Source: an uncultured Methanobacterium sp. (lineage in GTDB: Archaea; Methanobacteriota; Methanobacteria; Methanobacteriales; Methanobacteriaceae). Taken from it: a DNA stretch of 64,000 nucleotides. The stretch lies in contig NZ_OY762552.1 in NCBI RefSeq assembly GCF_963666025.1, positions 2,031,001-2,095,000 of the forward strand, in the 5' to 3' direction. Shown piece after piece: positions 19,101 through 28,329 of the stretch (position 1 is the first letter of the stretch; the number at the start of each line of letters is the position of its first letter). The notes beneath the pieces are model-generated. The model ran no database searches. It was given only the letters and a program-made list of their open reading frames with translations, and was not told where the DNA came from. A program made the translations under genes and the position numbers.

Positions 19101-19517
19101 GATGTTATGAACTTAGAGAAAGTCTGGGAATCTGAAGGACACAAAACCTGCAAAGTCGAGGTCACCACCCCCACAACCGGAGATATCAATGGAATAACAT
19201 TAAAACCTAATGAAAACACGCTAGTTCGTTTGGAGGTTACTCTACCTGAAAACACAGTTGATGGGGAAGTTTATCCGGTTTCTGTTGAACAAAGGGTGGA
19301 TGGAACTGTCACTGGACGAGTAACACTGGTTGCCAGAACAGTGGGAACTCCAGCTTACATTGCCAATAGTAGAACTGGAGAAATCCACTATCCCGACTGT
19401 GAATGGGTGGACCAAATGTCCAACAGAAACAAGGTACCCTTTGATGACCTTGAGTTAGCCCTTAAAAGGGGATATAATGGGTGTAAAACCTGTTTGCCAG
19501 AATATGATACTGATTGA
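16200..19517 (+). CDS. large subtilisin-like (S8) serine protease with Ada-like cysteine tail
   Basis: An 1105-residue subtilase. Residues 1-260 form a non-standard propart with repeated alpha-beta units (KKVIVFVDETDSKKIEKVK). The catalytic domain has D287 in AVADTGLDTG, H325 in SGHGTHVAGS and S557 in GGTSMSTP. A beta-rich region follows (about 640-1040). The last 45 residues, with YIANSRTGEIHYPDCEW and GYNGCKTCLPE, resemble the metal-binding module of Ada-type and thermonuclease-like proteins. There is no clear signal peptide, so export is unclear. GGGGGGATT precedes the ATG. Position behind the caspase-like gene suggests the two, and perhaps the M4 enzyme, act in one proteolytic pathway. 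Confidence 0.93.
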   Translation: MEMKKVIVFVDETDSKKIEKVKNIVSKVLATYPAFLLAEADSDQINSLKNQGFNIELQENSQMIRLRAVEFDTSKKAPQVPQNLSLRSVDLDAVDKNYWILQFVGPIKEEWKSEITQSGGELQNYIPENAFLVKMDTGTKEKLQKLDFVNWIGLYEPAYKVNPLLMGIKETATLNELINRSIDVKAFKPVPEGNVNILLHDDGDLTKISKEIESSGGLIIAASDNVIRASLDLSEIDKLACMVEIKWIEPYVKPELHNDVSAGIVGVQPVWNNHGLDGEGEIIAVADTGLDTGVNDNSIHADFRGRIITIHDRVGDGADDVNSGHGTHVAGSVLSNGTDSNGMIRGMAFASRLVFQSIERNSNQSLDGIPSNLNQLFQEAYDDSAKVHSNSWGDGLYGQYTVDSKNIDNFIWNHKDMLILFSAGNNGTDANANGVVDTDSLSSQATSKNCITVGASENNRQTGGYNPGGDCSTYGNCFGNIFPVAPLSTDPISNNPEGMVAFSSRGPADDLRIKPDVVAPGTNILSVRSSVATEQGWGLLPTGDPNRPFYMYMGGTSMSTPITAGTMALIRQYLVNVCLHNPTAALMKAILIHGAHPMAGQYTPPEVAAVPDNSQGWGRVNLQGALFPEYPAKMEFKDTAVDALGTGDSKEYSFTVVNSTVPLRATLVWTDYPSTPSAGGLVNTLRLSIIPPAGSTVTGGPANNNVQQAVINNPQNGVYKVKVEGINIPHPKQDFALVVSAGLEFTELYIKDNIQDNGIAPSAGCQYMSPDIWVNTDNDPGASPSPNPEYGQTNYVFVRVHNRGSKQAVNAEVKLYWANPGTNLSKQYWKVDDIRVNGVLGNVRQIDVPAHSAGQDGEAVTAAFEWLPPDPQSNTLTPGHFCLFATVNHPDDPLQQEDIQFVRWEDNLAWKNVVENYQLSGSKTTMEFYVAGLKDQSATSDLNIDRSELPSGGSAKLKIPTRFLDGADVMNLEKVWESEGHKTCKVEVTTPTTGDINGITLKPNENTLVRLEVTLPENTVDGEVYPVSVEQRVDGTVTGRVTLVARTVGTPAYIANSRTGEIHYPDCEWVDQMSNRNKVPFDDLELALKRGYNGCKTCLPEYDTD

Positions 19518-19563
19518 ATCTGGTAACTAGTTTGAAGTGAATTATTAGTGAAAAATAGGATTG

Positions 19564-19587
19564 CAGGAAATCTTCAATGATTTCCTG
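19564..19587 (+). terminator. hairpin downstream of the subtilase
   Basis: CAGGAAATC and GATTTCCTG form a perfect 9-bp stem with a 6-base loop, 46 bases after the subtilase stop. No long T run follows directly, so it may be an RNA-stabilising 3' structure rather than a terminator. Confidence 0.4.
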
Positions 19588-19618
19588 AATATCCTTATTT
19601 ATTTAAGGGGGAATTGAA

Positions 19619-19663
19619 ATGACAAATTTAATTGAAATTGTCAATGGGTTAGGTGGAGAATGA
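19619..19663 (+). CDS. 14-codon frame behind a strong ribosome site
   Basis: AAGGGGGAATTGA directly precedes ATG 19619, yet the frame ends after 14 codons (MTNLIEIVNGLGGE). It may be a small peptide or the remains of a fourth gene in the island. Confidence 0.2.
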   Translation: MTNLIEIVNGLGGE

Positions 19664-19782
19664 GATCAGATTATAATTTTCCAGGTTCATATTAAAAAAT
19701 AAGTTATGAAAAACTTTTTTCTTTATCTTAGAAATAGTAGTCTAAAGTTGTTTTAATAACCAAAAAATAGTTAATGGGAAAA

Positions 19783-20904
<1,122 letters not shown>

Positions 20905-21117
20905 AACACCAATATCAACGTAAAAGTGATGGTTGATGTTATGATAAAATCAATACCCTCATTTTATGGTTCATAAGCTTAATTAACTTCTTCTGAGTGT
21001 AAAGTTAGCCTAATATACTATTAAATGTTTCGTCCAATCATCTATTAAAAGTTTGTGAAAAGCAGTTTTGACGCTACTATCTAATTAGGGCTTAATGGTT
21101 CTAAATTGTTTAAAATA

Positions 21118-21558
21118 CTATTTAACCATTGTTTCAAGGGCTAATAATCCCATTGATCCAGCAACAGTTAAACCTATACTCCATATAATAATTCCTATAC
21201 TCATCCATAGTATGAGCACGTTTTTCCTGGCACCAAGTGCAATTCCAATTGCAGCACCTAAGGGAGCTCCGAAAAGCAGTGGTGATATTAAACCCAATCC
21301 AATTACTCCATATTTATTCCATATATTGTATAAACGGGTTTCCTTTAAGGCTTCTTCATCACCGTATTTCCATTTTAATAAACGGGCCCTTAAGTTATCT
21401 CCAAGGAAAGTAACACAAACTGCAGCCACTATAGCGCCTGCAGCAGCTACAATGGCAATTATTATGGGATTAACATCCATAACCAATCCCAGGGGGATGC
21501 CTAGCCATAGTTCAGCCACACTGGCTGCAAAAATTATGAGAATAGATTCCAGATTCAT
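21118..21558 (-). CDS. small integral membrane protein, Sm_multidrug_ex-like
   Basis: The 146-residue protein has about four membrane segments, at residues 5-25, 30-52, 83-105 and 115-138. The central YGVIGLGLISPLLFGAPLGAA segment resembles the small multidrug-export family (COG2426 type). The transport role of that family is not well proven. No ribosome site is evident. It is a solitary gene between ino1 and another membrane protein transcribed the same way. Confidence 0.65.
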   Translation of the reverse strand: MNLESILIIFAASVAELWLGIPLGLVMDVNPIIIAIVAAAGAIVAAVCVTFLGDNLRARLLKWKYGDEEALKETRLYNIWNKYGVIGLGLISPLLFGAPLGAAIGIALGARKNVLILWMSIGIIIWSIGLTVAGSMGLLALETMVK

Positions 21559-21685
21559 AGTGTCAATTAGTGAGTGTTAATATAAAAAAGTGATTACCAC
21601 CCTAGAAAAGTCACTTAAGAAAAAAATGAAGATAATAAAAAAAAGTTTGTTAAGACCCTGAATTAGGTTCATTATCATTCCAGGC

Positions 21686-22630
21686 TCAAATTATAGCGAT
21701 TGCTAAGTAGGTGTAAATCAACCAGAGGATAATGAAAACTGTCATACTGATTAATGGTAACTTACCAAACTCTGCTTTTGCCAGTTTTGAACCAACATAC
21801 CAGTTAAAGATTATGAGAACAACTAACAGAATTGTGTTTACAATTCCATCTATGTTGAGGGGATTTTTGTACATTACGTATAACCATACAATGGTGGTGA
21901 TGGCAATACCTAACCATATCACTGGTTTAATTGCACTGCTAAGTTTAACTGTTAACTGGGTGATTTCTTTGGATTTCCTGGACATTAAGAGCATGGCAAA
22001 AAGGACCAATGTTGATCCAAAGGCCATGATTATTCCTAAAAATTCGAAAAATAGTGTGGTTACTGGTTTTCCGAAGATTTGCTCTTTAAGGAGGGGAATA
22101 GTCACCAGAGCTTTCATAGTTTCATCAATAGGGAATGATTCTTCTCCTCCGATTGCTATGCTGTATTTTCCATGATTATCAGTGTTGAAAATTTTTATAT
22201 AGTAAGTACCTGCGGGTAAATTTGCTTTTGTTTCTGGACCTTTAAGATAATAATCTCCTCCAAATTCCTCAAAATAGGAGTTCCAGGTGGAATTAGTTCC
22301 GTTAATGGTGATTATGACTTTTCCAGATGAGTCCAGAACTTGTGCTGAAATAAAATCTGGAGGTATTCCTGGACTGGCTGGCACCAGTAAATTCAGGTAA
22401 AATTTAAATTGATTATCAGACCTGATCTGGTAATAGTTGGGTTGTCCATGTAATTCTCCGTAAAAAGCCTGTGAAACTTCTGGATTTTGTATTAGGATAG
22501 GATTATCATTGGATGCATTAGCGCCAATAACTAATCGAGGCTGATGGGCACATGCCACAGAAATAGATGCCAATAATAAAACAAAAAGAACTGCTATTAA
22601 TCCCAGATTAGTATTTGGAATCTTTAACAT
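21686..22630 (-). CDS. membrane protein with extracytoplasmic beta domain, unknown
   Basis: Residues 8-28 form a signal peptide ending ACAHQ. Residues about 30-165 form an extracellular beta-sandwich with N-glycosylation-like sites (NGTNSTW), ending in LPAGTYYIKIFNTDNHGKYSIAIG, a pattern like bacterial pre-peptidase C-terminal domains. Four to five membrane helices follow (about 190-215, 232-252, 258-280, 292-312). I recognise no family. The long leader (22631-22881) holds a structured inverted repeat. Confidence 0.65.
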   Translation of the reverse strand: MLKIPNTNLGLIAVLFVLLLASISVACAHQPRLVIGANASNDNPILIQNPEVSQAFYGELHGQPNYYQIRSDNQFKFYLNLLVPASPGIPPDFISAQVLDSSGKVIITINGTNSTWNSYFEEFGGDYYLKGPETKANLPAGTYYIKIFNTDNHGKYSIAIGGEESFPIDETMKALVTIPLLKEQIFGKPVTTLFFEFLGIIMAFGSTLVLFAMLLMSRKSKEITQLTVKLSSAIKPVIWLGIAITTIVWLYVMYKNPLNIDGIVNTILLVVLIIFNWYVGSKLAKAEFGKLPLISMTVFIILWLIYTYLAIAII

Positions 22631-22700
22631 GTATTATATTTTTATTTATCTTAATATTTTAATATTTTCACGGTGGAAGGTAAAAATAATAAAAGGAGTG

Positions 22701-22777
22701 AAGCCTCCAGATATTGGAGGTTTTTCCATGGAGGTGGATAAAAAAGCGTCTGGAGGCTTCCCTATAACCAATAGGTT
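22701..22777. other. structured inverted repeats, possible RNA element
   Basis: AAGCCTCCAGA at 22701-22711 pairs perfectly with TCTGGAGGCTT at 22749-22759. Inside the loop further CCTCC/GGAGG pairs are possible. A second hairpin, ATAACC-AATA-GGTTAT, follows at 22762-22777. The element lies on the leader side of the 314-residue membrane protein and behind the ABC transporter, both on the minus strand. It may be a 3' structure or a leader regulator; no known riboswitch class is recognised. Confidence 0.45.
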
Positions 22778-22881
22778 ATCATGCAATGGTAGATTTTGTT
22801 TAATCACTCTTTGATGTTTTTAATCTGCAATTTTTGATGGTTTTTCTTAATTTACATTCTGGGATGATTTCTTCTGAAACT

Positions 22882-23625
22882 TCATGATACATTCTCCTCA
22901 CTTATCTTCCCATCCATTAGGCTTATCTTTCGATCAGCCATATTTGCCACATAGGGCTCATGTGTTACCAATAGGAGGGTTACATTTTCTTTCTGGTGGA
23001 TTTCACGCAGTATGTTCAGGATTATGTCTCCTGTTTTTGAGTCCAGTGATCCGGTAGGTTCATCCGCCAGTATAATGGATGGATGATTCATCAGAGCTCT
23101 GGCAATGGCCACGCGCTGCCTTTCCCCTCCTGAAAGTTTGGTAGGGACCTGATCCACCTTATTTCCCAGATTAAGAGATTTTAATAGTTTGTTTGCTCTT
23201 TGAGCCATCTCTTCATCTGGAACATCGGTTTCCAGCATGGGTATTTGAACATTTTCTGAAACAGTGAGGTTGGGTATCAGGTTGTGGAACTGGAATATGA
23301 ATCCGATTTCTTTTGATCTAAATGAACTGAAATCTTTCTTTTCCATCAGATTATGGTCTGCCACACTGATACTACCATCGTCTGCCCGGTCCAGAGCTCC
23401 TATCATGTTGAGGAGGGTTGTTTTCCCTGAGCCTGAGGGGCCCGTCAGGGAAACAAATTCTCCTTTTTTGATTTCAAGATCGATCCCATTAAGTGCAGGG
23501 GTTCGTCCATTATCAAACATTTTTCTAAGGTTCTGGAGGGTGATTATGTTTTCTTTGGTACTGATCTGATTATTCATAGTGGTTTGATTATTCATAGTAT
23601 TATTCATAGTGGTTTGATTATTCAT
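22882..23625 (-). CDS. ABC transporter ATP-binding subunit, MacB/LolD type
   Basis: The nucleotide-binding subunit of a MacB-like exporter. Walker A SLTGPSGSGKTTLLN, the Q loop FIFQFHNLIPNLTVSEN, the signature KLSGGERQRVAIARAL and Walker B IILADEPTGSLDSK are all present. The MacB-specific short spacing supports pairing with the permease upstream. Its ATG at 23625 overlaps the permease stop (ATGAATAA). The N-terminus is odd: an MNNQTT-type unit is repeated, giving four in-frame ATGs within 17 codons. An upstream frame to 23685 lies wholly inside the permease and is not needed. Confidence 0.93.
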   Translation of the reverse strand: MNNQTTMNNTMNNQTTMNNQISTKENIITLQNLRKMFDNGRTPALNGIDLEIKKGEFVSLTGPSGSGKTTLLNMIGALDRADDGSISVADHNLMEKKDFSSFRSKEIGFIFQFHNLIPNLTVSENVQIPMLETDVPDEEMAQRANKLLKSLNLGNKVDQVPTKLSGGERQRVAIARALMNHPSIILADEPTGSLDSKTGDIILNILREIHQKENVTLLLVTHEPYVANMADRKISLMDGKISEENVS

Positions 23626-24862
23626 AACGCAACGCCTCGGTTGGTGATAGTCTGGAAGCCCGGTAGGCGGGGTATATTCCTCCAACTATTCCCAGGAAGA
23701 TGGCCACTGCCAGTGCCTCCAGGAATAAATCGGCTGAGAATGCAGGTTCAACACCCATGATGAGATGGGCACTGGATATGATCTCAACCACACCTACACC
23801 AACTATTATTCCCACAACAGCTGCCAGTAATGAGAGAACCACAGATTCTCCTATTATCATGGTTAAAATTCTCTTATTAGTCCATCCAACTGCTTTAAGG
23901 ACGCCTATTTCTCTGGTTCTTTCTACCACTGATTTTATCATGGTAACTACAACCACAATACCACCTATTAACAGGGCCAGAAGGGTGACAGCCCATGCAC
24001 CAGATTCAATTATTTCCAGTCCATTATTCATCCGTTCCATTCCTGAAAGAGAGGTGGAAGTGGACAGTTCATTGGGATATTTACTCTCAATGGTATCAGC
24101 CAGGCTAGTGGCAGAAGTGCCGTTGGTGGCCTTAACCAGGATCAACGATACTTGATCAGTGTTTCCAGTCAGGCTCTGCAGTTTTCCCAAGGACATGACA
24201 ATTCCCCGATCATCCTGGAAGTTTCCAGTTTCATAGGTTCCCACAATGGTGAATGTCTGGTTGGAAAGGGTAATGGTATCTCCAACAGTCTTATTAAGAC
24301 TTTTAGCGGCCATTTCTCCGATTATAACCTGATTGTCATTGGAGAATGCTGTACCATTGGTTATCACGATATCATCCAGACCCAGGTTACTGCTGTCAAT
24401 TCCGATAACACTGTACATCATCCGGAAATTTCCCTGTCCTTGCCCAGCATTGCCATTGGAAGATCCACTGGTACTTGTAGTGCTACTGGTACTGTTAGTA
24501 CTACTATTGGTGTCATTCAGATCAACGTTGGTTCTTAGAACCCCTGCAGCAGTTCCAACTCCAGATATCTGCTGGATCTCGGATACTTTAGTCTGATTGA
24601 TTAACTGCTGGCCTCCCTGACCACCAGGAGCACCCCCTCCTGAAGAACCTTCAGGACCTCCACCCCCTCCGGTGGTCCCAGCAATCACTGTAAAATCTGC
24701 GGCATCTGCAGTGAGCGCTTGCTGTGTGGAAGCTGCCAGTCCATTTGTTACCAGACCAAGACCCAGTATGGTAGCAACTCCTATTGCAATACCTAGAATG
24801 GCCAGTAAACTCCGGCTTTTGTTCCTAAAAATGTTTTTGATAATTAAACTTCTAAATTTCAT
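23618..24862 (-). CDS. ABC transporter permease, FtsX/MacB type
   Basis: The 414-residue permease has the MacB topology. There is one N-terminal helix (RSLLAILGIAIGVATILGLGL) and a large extracellular domain of about 240 residues. Three C-terminal helices (about 290-310, 335-365, 380-400) bear the FtsX motif VVERTREIGVLKAVGW. The extracellular domain contains low-complexity Gly-rich (GGGGGPEGSSGGG) and Ser/Thr/Asn-rich inserts. Such exporters move lipoproteins, peptides or drugs, or act as mechanotransmitters. It is operonic with the ATPase. Confidence 0.92.
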   Translation of the reverse strand: MKFRSLIIKNIFRNKSRSLLAILGIAIGVATILGLGLVTNGLAASTQQALTADAADFTVIAGTTGGGGGPEGSSGGGAPGGQGGQQLINQTKVSEIQQISGVGTAAGVLRTNVDLNDTNSSTNSTSSTTSTSGSSNGNAGQGQGNFRMMYSVIGIDSSNLGLDDIVITNGTAFSNDNQVIIGEMAAKSLNKTVGDTITLSNQTFTIVGTYETGNFQDDRGIVMSLGKLQSLTGNTDQVSLILVKATNGTSATSLADTIESKYPNELSTSTSLSGMERMNNGLEIIESGAWAVTLLALLIGGIVVVVTMIKSVVERTREIGVLKAVGWTNKRILTMIIGESVVLSLLAAVVGIIVGVGVVEIISSAHLIMGVEPAFSADLFLEALAVAIFLGIVGGIYPAYRASRLSPTEALRYE

Positions 24863-25218
24863 GTCCTATACTCTAAAAAAGACTTTAAAAGTAGTTTTTC
24901 CCAATTGACACCCGAGTTATACCAACTCTGTTCAGATTTAACCCGGTTTGTAATTTATCACGTTAATCTGTAGTTATCATATTATTTCAGTGTAGAAAAT
25001 TTGAGTGTAAAAAGAATATCTAGAAGTAAAAACATTAAAGACAGATAATAAGTTATTGGTTTATTTAATGGGAGGTTTTTGTGGATTGCTTATTTAATAT
25101 GATATAACTGAAATTGATACAAATTAATAGTTGAATTCATAGAATGATTAATGGTTTATCTGGACATTTTTTCCCAACAAGAACTAAACTGGATTAGTAT
25201 GGGTGCGGGGTGATCATA
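24863..25218. other. intergenic, divergent promoter region
   Basis: Gap between the leftward ABC operon and the rightward flavoprotein gene. It is AT-rich. No palindrome, repeat or small gene stands out; GGGGTGATC at its right end is the ribosome site of the flavoprotein. Confidence 0.4.
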
Positions 25219-25779
<561 letters not shown>

Positions 25780-25864
25780 ATGACCTACATACAACACTAT
25801 GAACAACTGATTAACCGTTAAAATTAGGAATAGGATATTATCAAATAAGGTCACAGGGACAACC

Positions 25865-26278
25865 ATGGAAACAAAGCGTTTATTTTTCTTCAGTTTAGGT
25901 GCTATTTTACTTGGACTAGGGGCTGTAGGAGTGGTTCTTCCAGTATTACCCACCACTCCCCTGGTTTTAGCTTCATTTTTTTGCTTTACCAAAAGTTCCA
26001 AAAGGGCAGAAAGATGGATTCTTAGTAACCGTTATTTTGGAAGTTATATAGAAAATTACCAGACCAAACAGGGAATACCACTGGATATTAAAATTAAAAG
26101 CATTGTTTTTTTATGGGTCACGTTAATGGTATCATGTTACCTTTTCCAGGACAGAAGTTATCTTCTTATTATATTACCAACCGTGGGATTGGCTGTAACC
26201 CTGCATATCATTTTACTTAAAACCAAAAAATCAGCTGGGAATCAATGCATCCTGAAAACACATTCTGGGCAGATATAA
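25865..26278 (+). CDS. DUF454 (YbaN-like) inner-membrane protein
   Basis: The 137-residue protein has the DUF454 pattern: a first hairpin LGAVGVVLPVLPTTPLVLASFFCF, then SSKRAERWILSNRYFGSYIENYQTKQGIP, then two more membrane helices (about 80-115). The function is unknown. AAGGTCACAGGG is close upstream. It lies 85 bases after the flavoprotein in the same direction. Confidence 0.85.
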   Translation: METKRLFFFSLGAILLGLGAVGVVLPVLPTTPLVLASFFCFTKSSKRAERWILSNRYFGSYIENYQTKQGIPLDIKIKSIVFLWVTLMVSCYLFQDRSYLLIILPTVGLAVTLHIILLKTKKSAGNQCILKTHSGQI

Positions 26279-26333
26279 TCCATAGAAAAAGGATCTATCA
26301 TTGAATAAATAGGATTTTAAATAAATAGATCAC

Positions 26334-26522
26334 CTATACTTGCATAACACATAAATTTACTCTTTTTAAATTAGGGATCATCCCAATATGCATGACACTT
26401 ACGGTTCCATAGAATCTAGACCTTAAATTGAACTCATCTGGCACGTGATAACTCCCCTTGGCATGATTCACATCAAGAATGATTATCTCATCCTGAGAAT
26501 TGGAATAAATTTGGAGATATAT
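26334..26522 (-). pseudogene. coding-like remnant lacking a start
   Basis: One minus-strand frame runs about 62 codons from just after a TAG (26523-26525) to a TAG at 26334-26336. Its translation looks protein-like, for example QDEIIILDVNHAKGSY, HVPDEFNLRSRFYGTVSVMH and IGMIPNLKRVNLCVMQV. It has no upstream ATG; only a GTG at 26471 without a ribosome site is available. I take it as the 3' end of a decayed gene; a 45-residue GTG-started protein is possible. The rest of the gap (26279-26748) shows nothing else. Confidence 0.35.
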
Positions 26523-26748
26523 CTAATATGTAACTCTTTTGTTTTTATACCAATATTTCGTTTTTATTACTGTATAATAATATAGAACTAGTAACTTTGA
26601 AAATGTAATTAATGTTATGGCCCTTGGCAAAAAGGATGTAATCAATTTTGCACTTAAAGCTGTTAACACGAACGCGATGTTATTATAAAGTTTTAATTTC
26701 AAATAGATTAAGAGAGTCTTAAAAATGGTTTAAGGGTGTGGGGAAAAG

Positions 26749-27576
26749 ATGGATCGACACTATAAAGTAATTTTTGAAGCATTATTATCAGTTTTGATAA
26801 TAATTGAACTCTTATTTTTGGTTTTAGTATCTATCGGATTTATTGCAGGTATAAAAACCGGCTCTGTTTATGCTTTCGGTAATTGGGATATAATAATTGG
26901 CATCCTTATTCTGATTGATTTTGTACTCTTTAGAGTTATAAGGGGGGACAATCAGAATAGCTGGGATTTTATTCAAGAAAATTGGGTTTATATAATTGCC
27001 AGTGTTCCTTTATTCTTTATCTGTTTCAATATATTCCATTTAATGGATTTTAAGATATTCGTAGGATTAATTGGAATAATAAGGATCTATGCACTCTTCA
27101 GAGTCCTTCAAATAACCTCGGGGGAGGTCCGTAAATATCCTCAAAAAACTAAATTGGATTATGCTACCTTTGTGCTGTTGCTGGTCATTATATTGGGCTC
27201 ATACCTATTTTTTATAGTTGAAAGCGGGGTTAACCCCGAGGTTCCCAGTTATGAAGCTGCAATCTGGTATGCAATTGTTTCCATGACCACTGTCGGTTAT
27301 GGGGATATAGTTCCAGTCACGTTAATTGGCCATATAATAGGGACAATTCTTATATTAACTGGAATGGGATATCTGAGTTTAGTCACAGCCACTTTAGCTT
27401 TTTCTTTCATTGAAATATTTAGAAAAGAAAGTAAAAAAGCATCTAATAAGCTTGGAAAAACTGCAGAAGGGCTTAAGGAAAGTTTTGATAGTCATGAAGA
27501 AAAAATTGATAAAGTCCTGAAGAGAATGGATGAAATCGAGAATAAACTTGATGAAATGGAAAATAAACGTCAATAA
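26749..27576 (+). CDS. voltage-gated-type potassium channel with C-terminal coiled coil
   Basis: A six-helix channel subunit: helices lie at about residues 10-35, 45-62, 78-95, 98-118, 135-155 and 195-220. The pore loop IWYAIVSMTTVGYGDIVPV holds the K+ selectivity filter TVGYGD near residue 181. The S4-like segment IRIYALFRVLQ has few positive charges, so voltage sensing is doubtful. The C-terminal 45 residues (VLKRMDEIENKLDEMEN) form a coiled coil that should assemble the tetramer. A second member lies at 54786-55625. GGTGTGGGG precedes the ATG. Confidence 0.9.
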   Translation: MDRHYKVIFEALLSVLIIIELLFLVLVSIGFIAGIKTGSVYAFGNWDIIIGILILIDFVLFRVIRGDNQNSWDFIQENWVYIIASVPLFFICFNIFHLMDFKIFVGLIGIIRIYALFRVLQITSGEVRKYPQKTKLDYATFVLLLVIILGSYLFFIVESGVNPEVPSYEAAIWYAIVSMTTVGYGDIVPVTLIGHIIGTILILTGMGYLSLVTATLAFSFIEIFRKESKKASNKLGKTAEGLKESFDSHEEKIDKVLKRMDEIENKLDEMENKRQ

Positions 27577-27682
27577 TTTCTATTTGCAGTTTAAACTATT
27601 TCATATACTTTTTACAGAGATTTTCAGTTATAGGCATGGTTTGTTGATTTATTTTTTTGGTAACTACTAGTTTTTAGAAATC

Positions 27683-27714
27683 TTTTTATAGTTATTCTAT
27701 ATATAGAATATAAT
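27683..27714 (+). promoter_or_regulatory. padR promoter with 18-bp palindromic operator
   Basis: TTTTTATA at 27683-27690 is a likely TATA box. Directly after it is the perfect palindrome TATTCTATATATAGAATA at 27693-27710, only four bases before the ATG at 27715. The spacing predicts a leaderless transcript with the operator between TATA box and start, the classical arrangement for autorepression. Confidence 0.6.
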
Positions 27715-28263
27715 ATGGTTAGAATATCGGACTTGGAAGCATCCATTTTGGGCCTGATTTACGAGGAACCACAGCACGGTTACCAGCTTGAAAAGACCAT
27801 TGAAGGATGGGGAATGCGTAATTGGACAACTATAGGGTTTTCATCCATTTATTACGTCTTAAAGAAGTTGGAGAAGAAGGAACTGGTCTCATCAAAACTG
27901 GAAAAAGTGGAAGGAAAACCATCACGAAAGGTTTTCACCATCACTGACCTTGGAAGGAAAACCATGGAAGAAAAGATCCGTGATCTTCTCTCCTGGAATA
28001 AAAAAATAATTTCACCCATTGACCTGGGCCTGGCTTATCTTAACTATCTCCAACCAGAGGAAGTCATCAAATGCCTGGAAAATTATACAGAATCAGCACA
28101 GGGCAGGATCAAATTCCTGGAAAGTTCGGTGAAGACACAGGAAGAATTAGGGGCCCCATACTATGTGGTGGCACTTTTTAGCAGGCCACTGGCAAGTCTT
28201 AAAACAGAAATGGCCTGGGTGGAAGAATTCATTGAAAAAATTAAAAAAGAGGAGAATCTTTGA
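27715..28263 (+). CDS. PadR-family transcriptional regulator
   Basis: The N-terminal 80 residues are a PadR winged helix: LEASILGLIYEEPQHGYQLEKTIE, then SSIYYVLKKLEKKELVSSKLE and GKPSRKVFTITDLGRKTM. The C-terminal half (about 90-182) is helical and should carry the dimer and ligand part. There is no ribosome site; an 18-bp palindrome abuts the start codon, so the gene is probably leaderless and autoregulated. It is followed 63 bases later by two proteins with GyrI-like ligand-binding folds, which probably form the response module. Confidence 0.93.
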   Translation: MVRISDLEASILGLIYEEPQHGYQLEKTIEGWGMRNWTTIGFSSIYYVLKKLEKKELVSSKLEKVEGKPSRKVFTITDLGRKTMEEKIRDLLSWNKKIISPIDLGLAYLNYLQPEEVIKCLENYTESAQGRIKFLESSVKTQEELGAPYYVVALFSRPLASLKTEMAWVEEFIEKIKKEENL

Positions 28264-28329
28264 AAAGAACATCCTTTGAAATCTTAGATTAATCCTGAAA
28301 ATTTTAAAACCACGTTATGAGGTGAAATG

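Noticed and set aside
22629..22814. Plus-strand 61-codon frame across the inverted repeats
   Set aside because: No suitable ribosome site and an unlikely composition; the region is better explained as a structured leader on the other strand.
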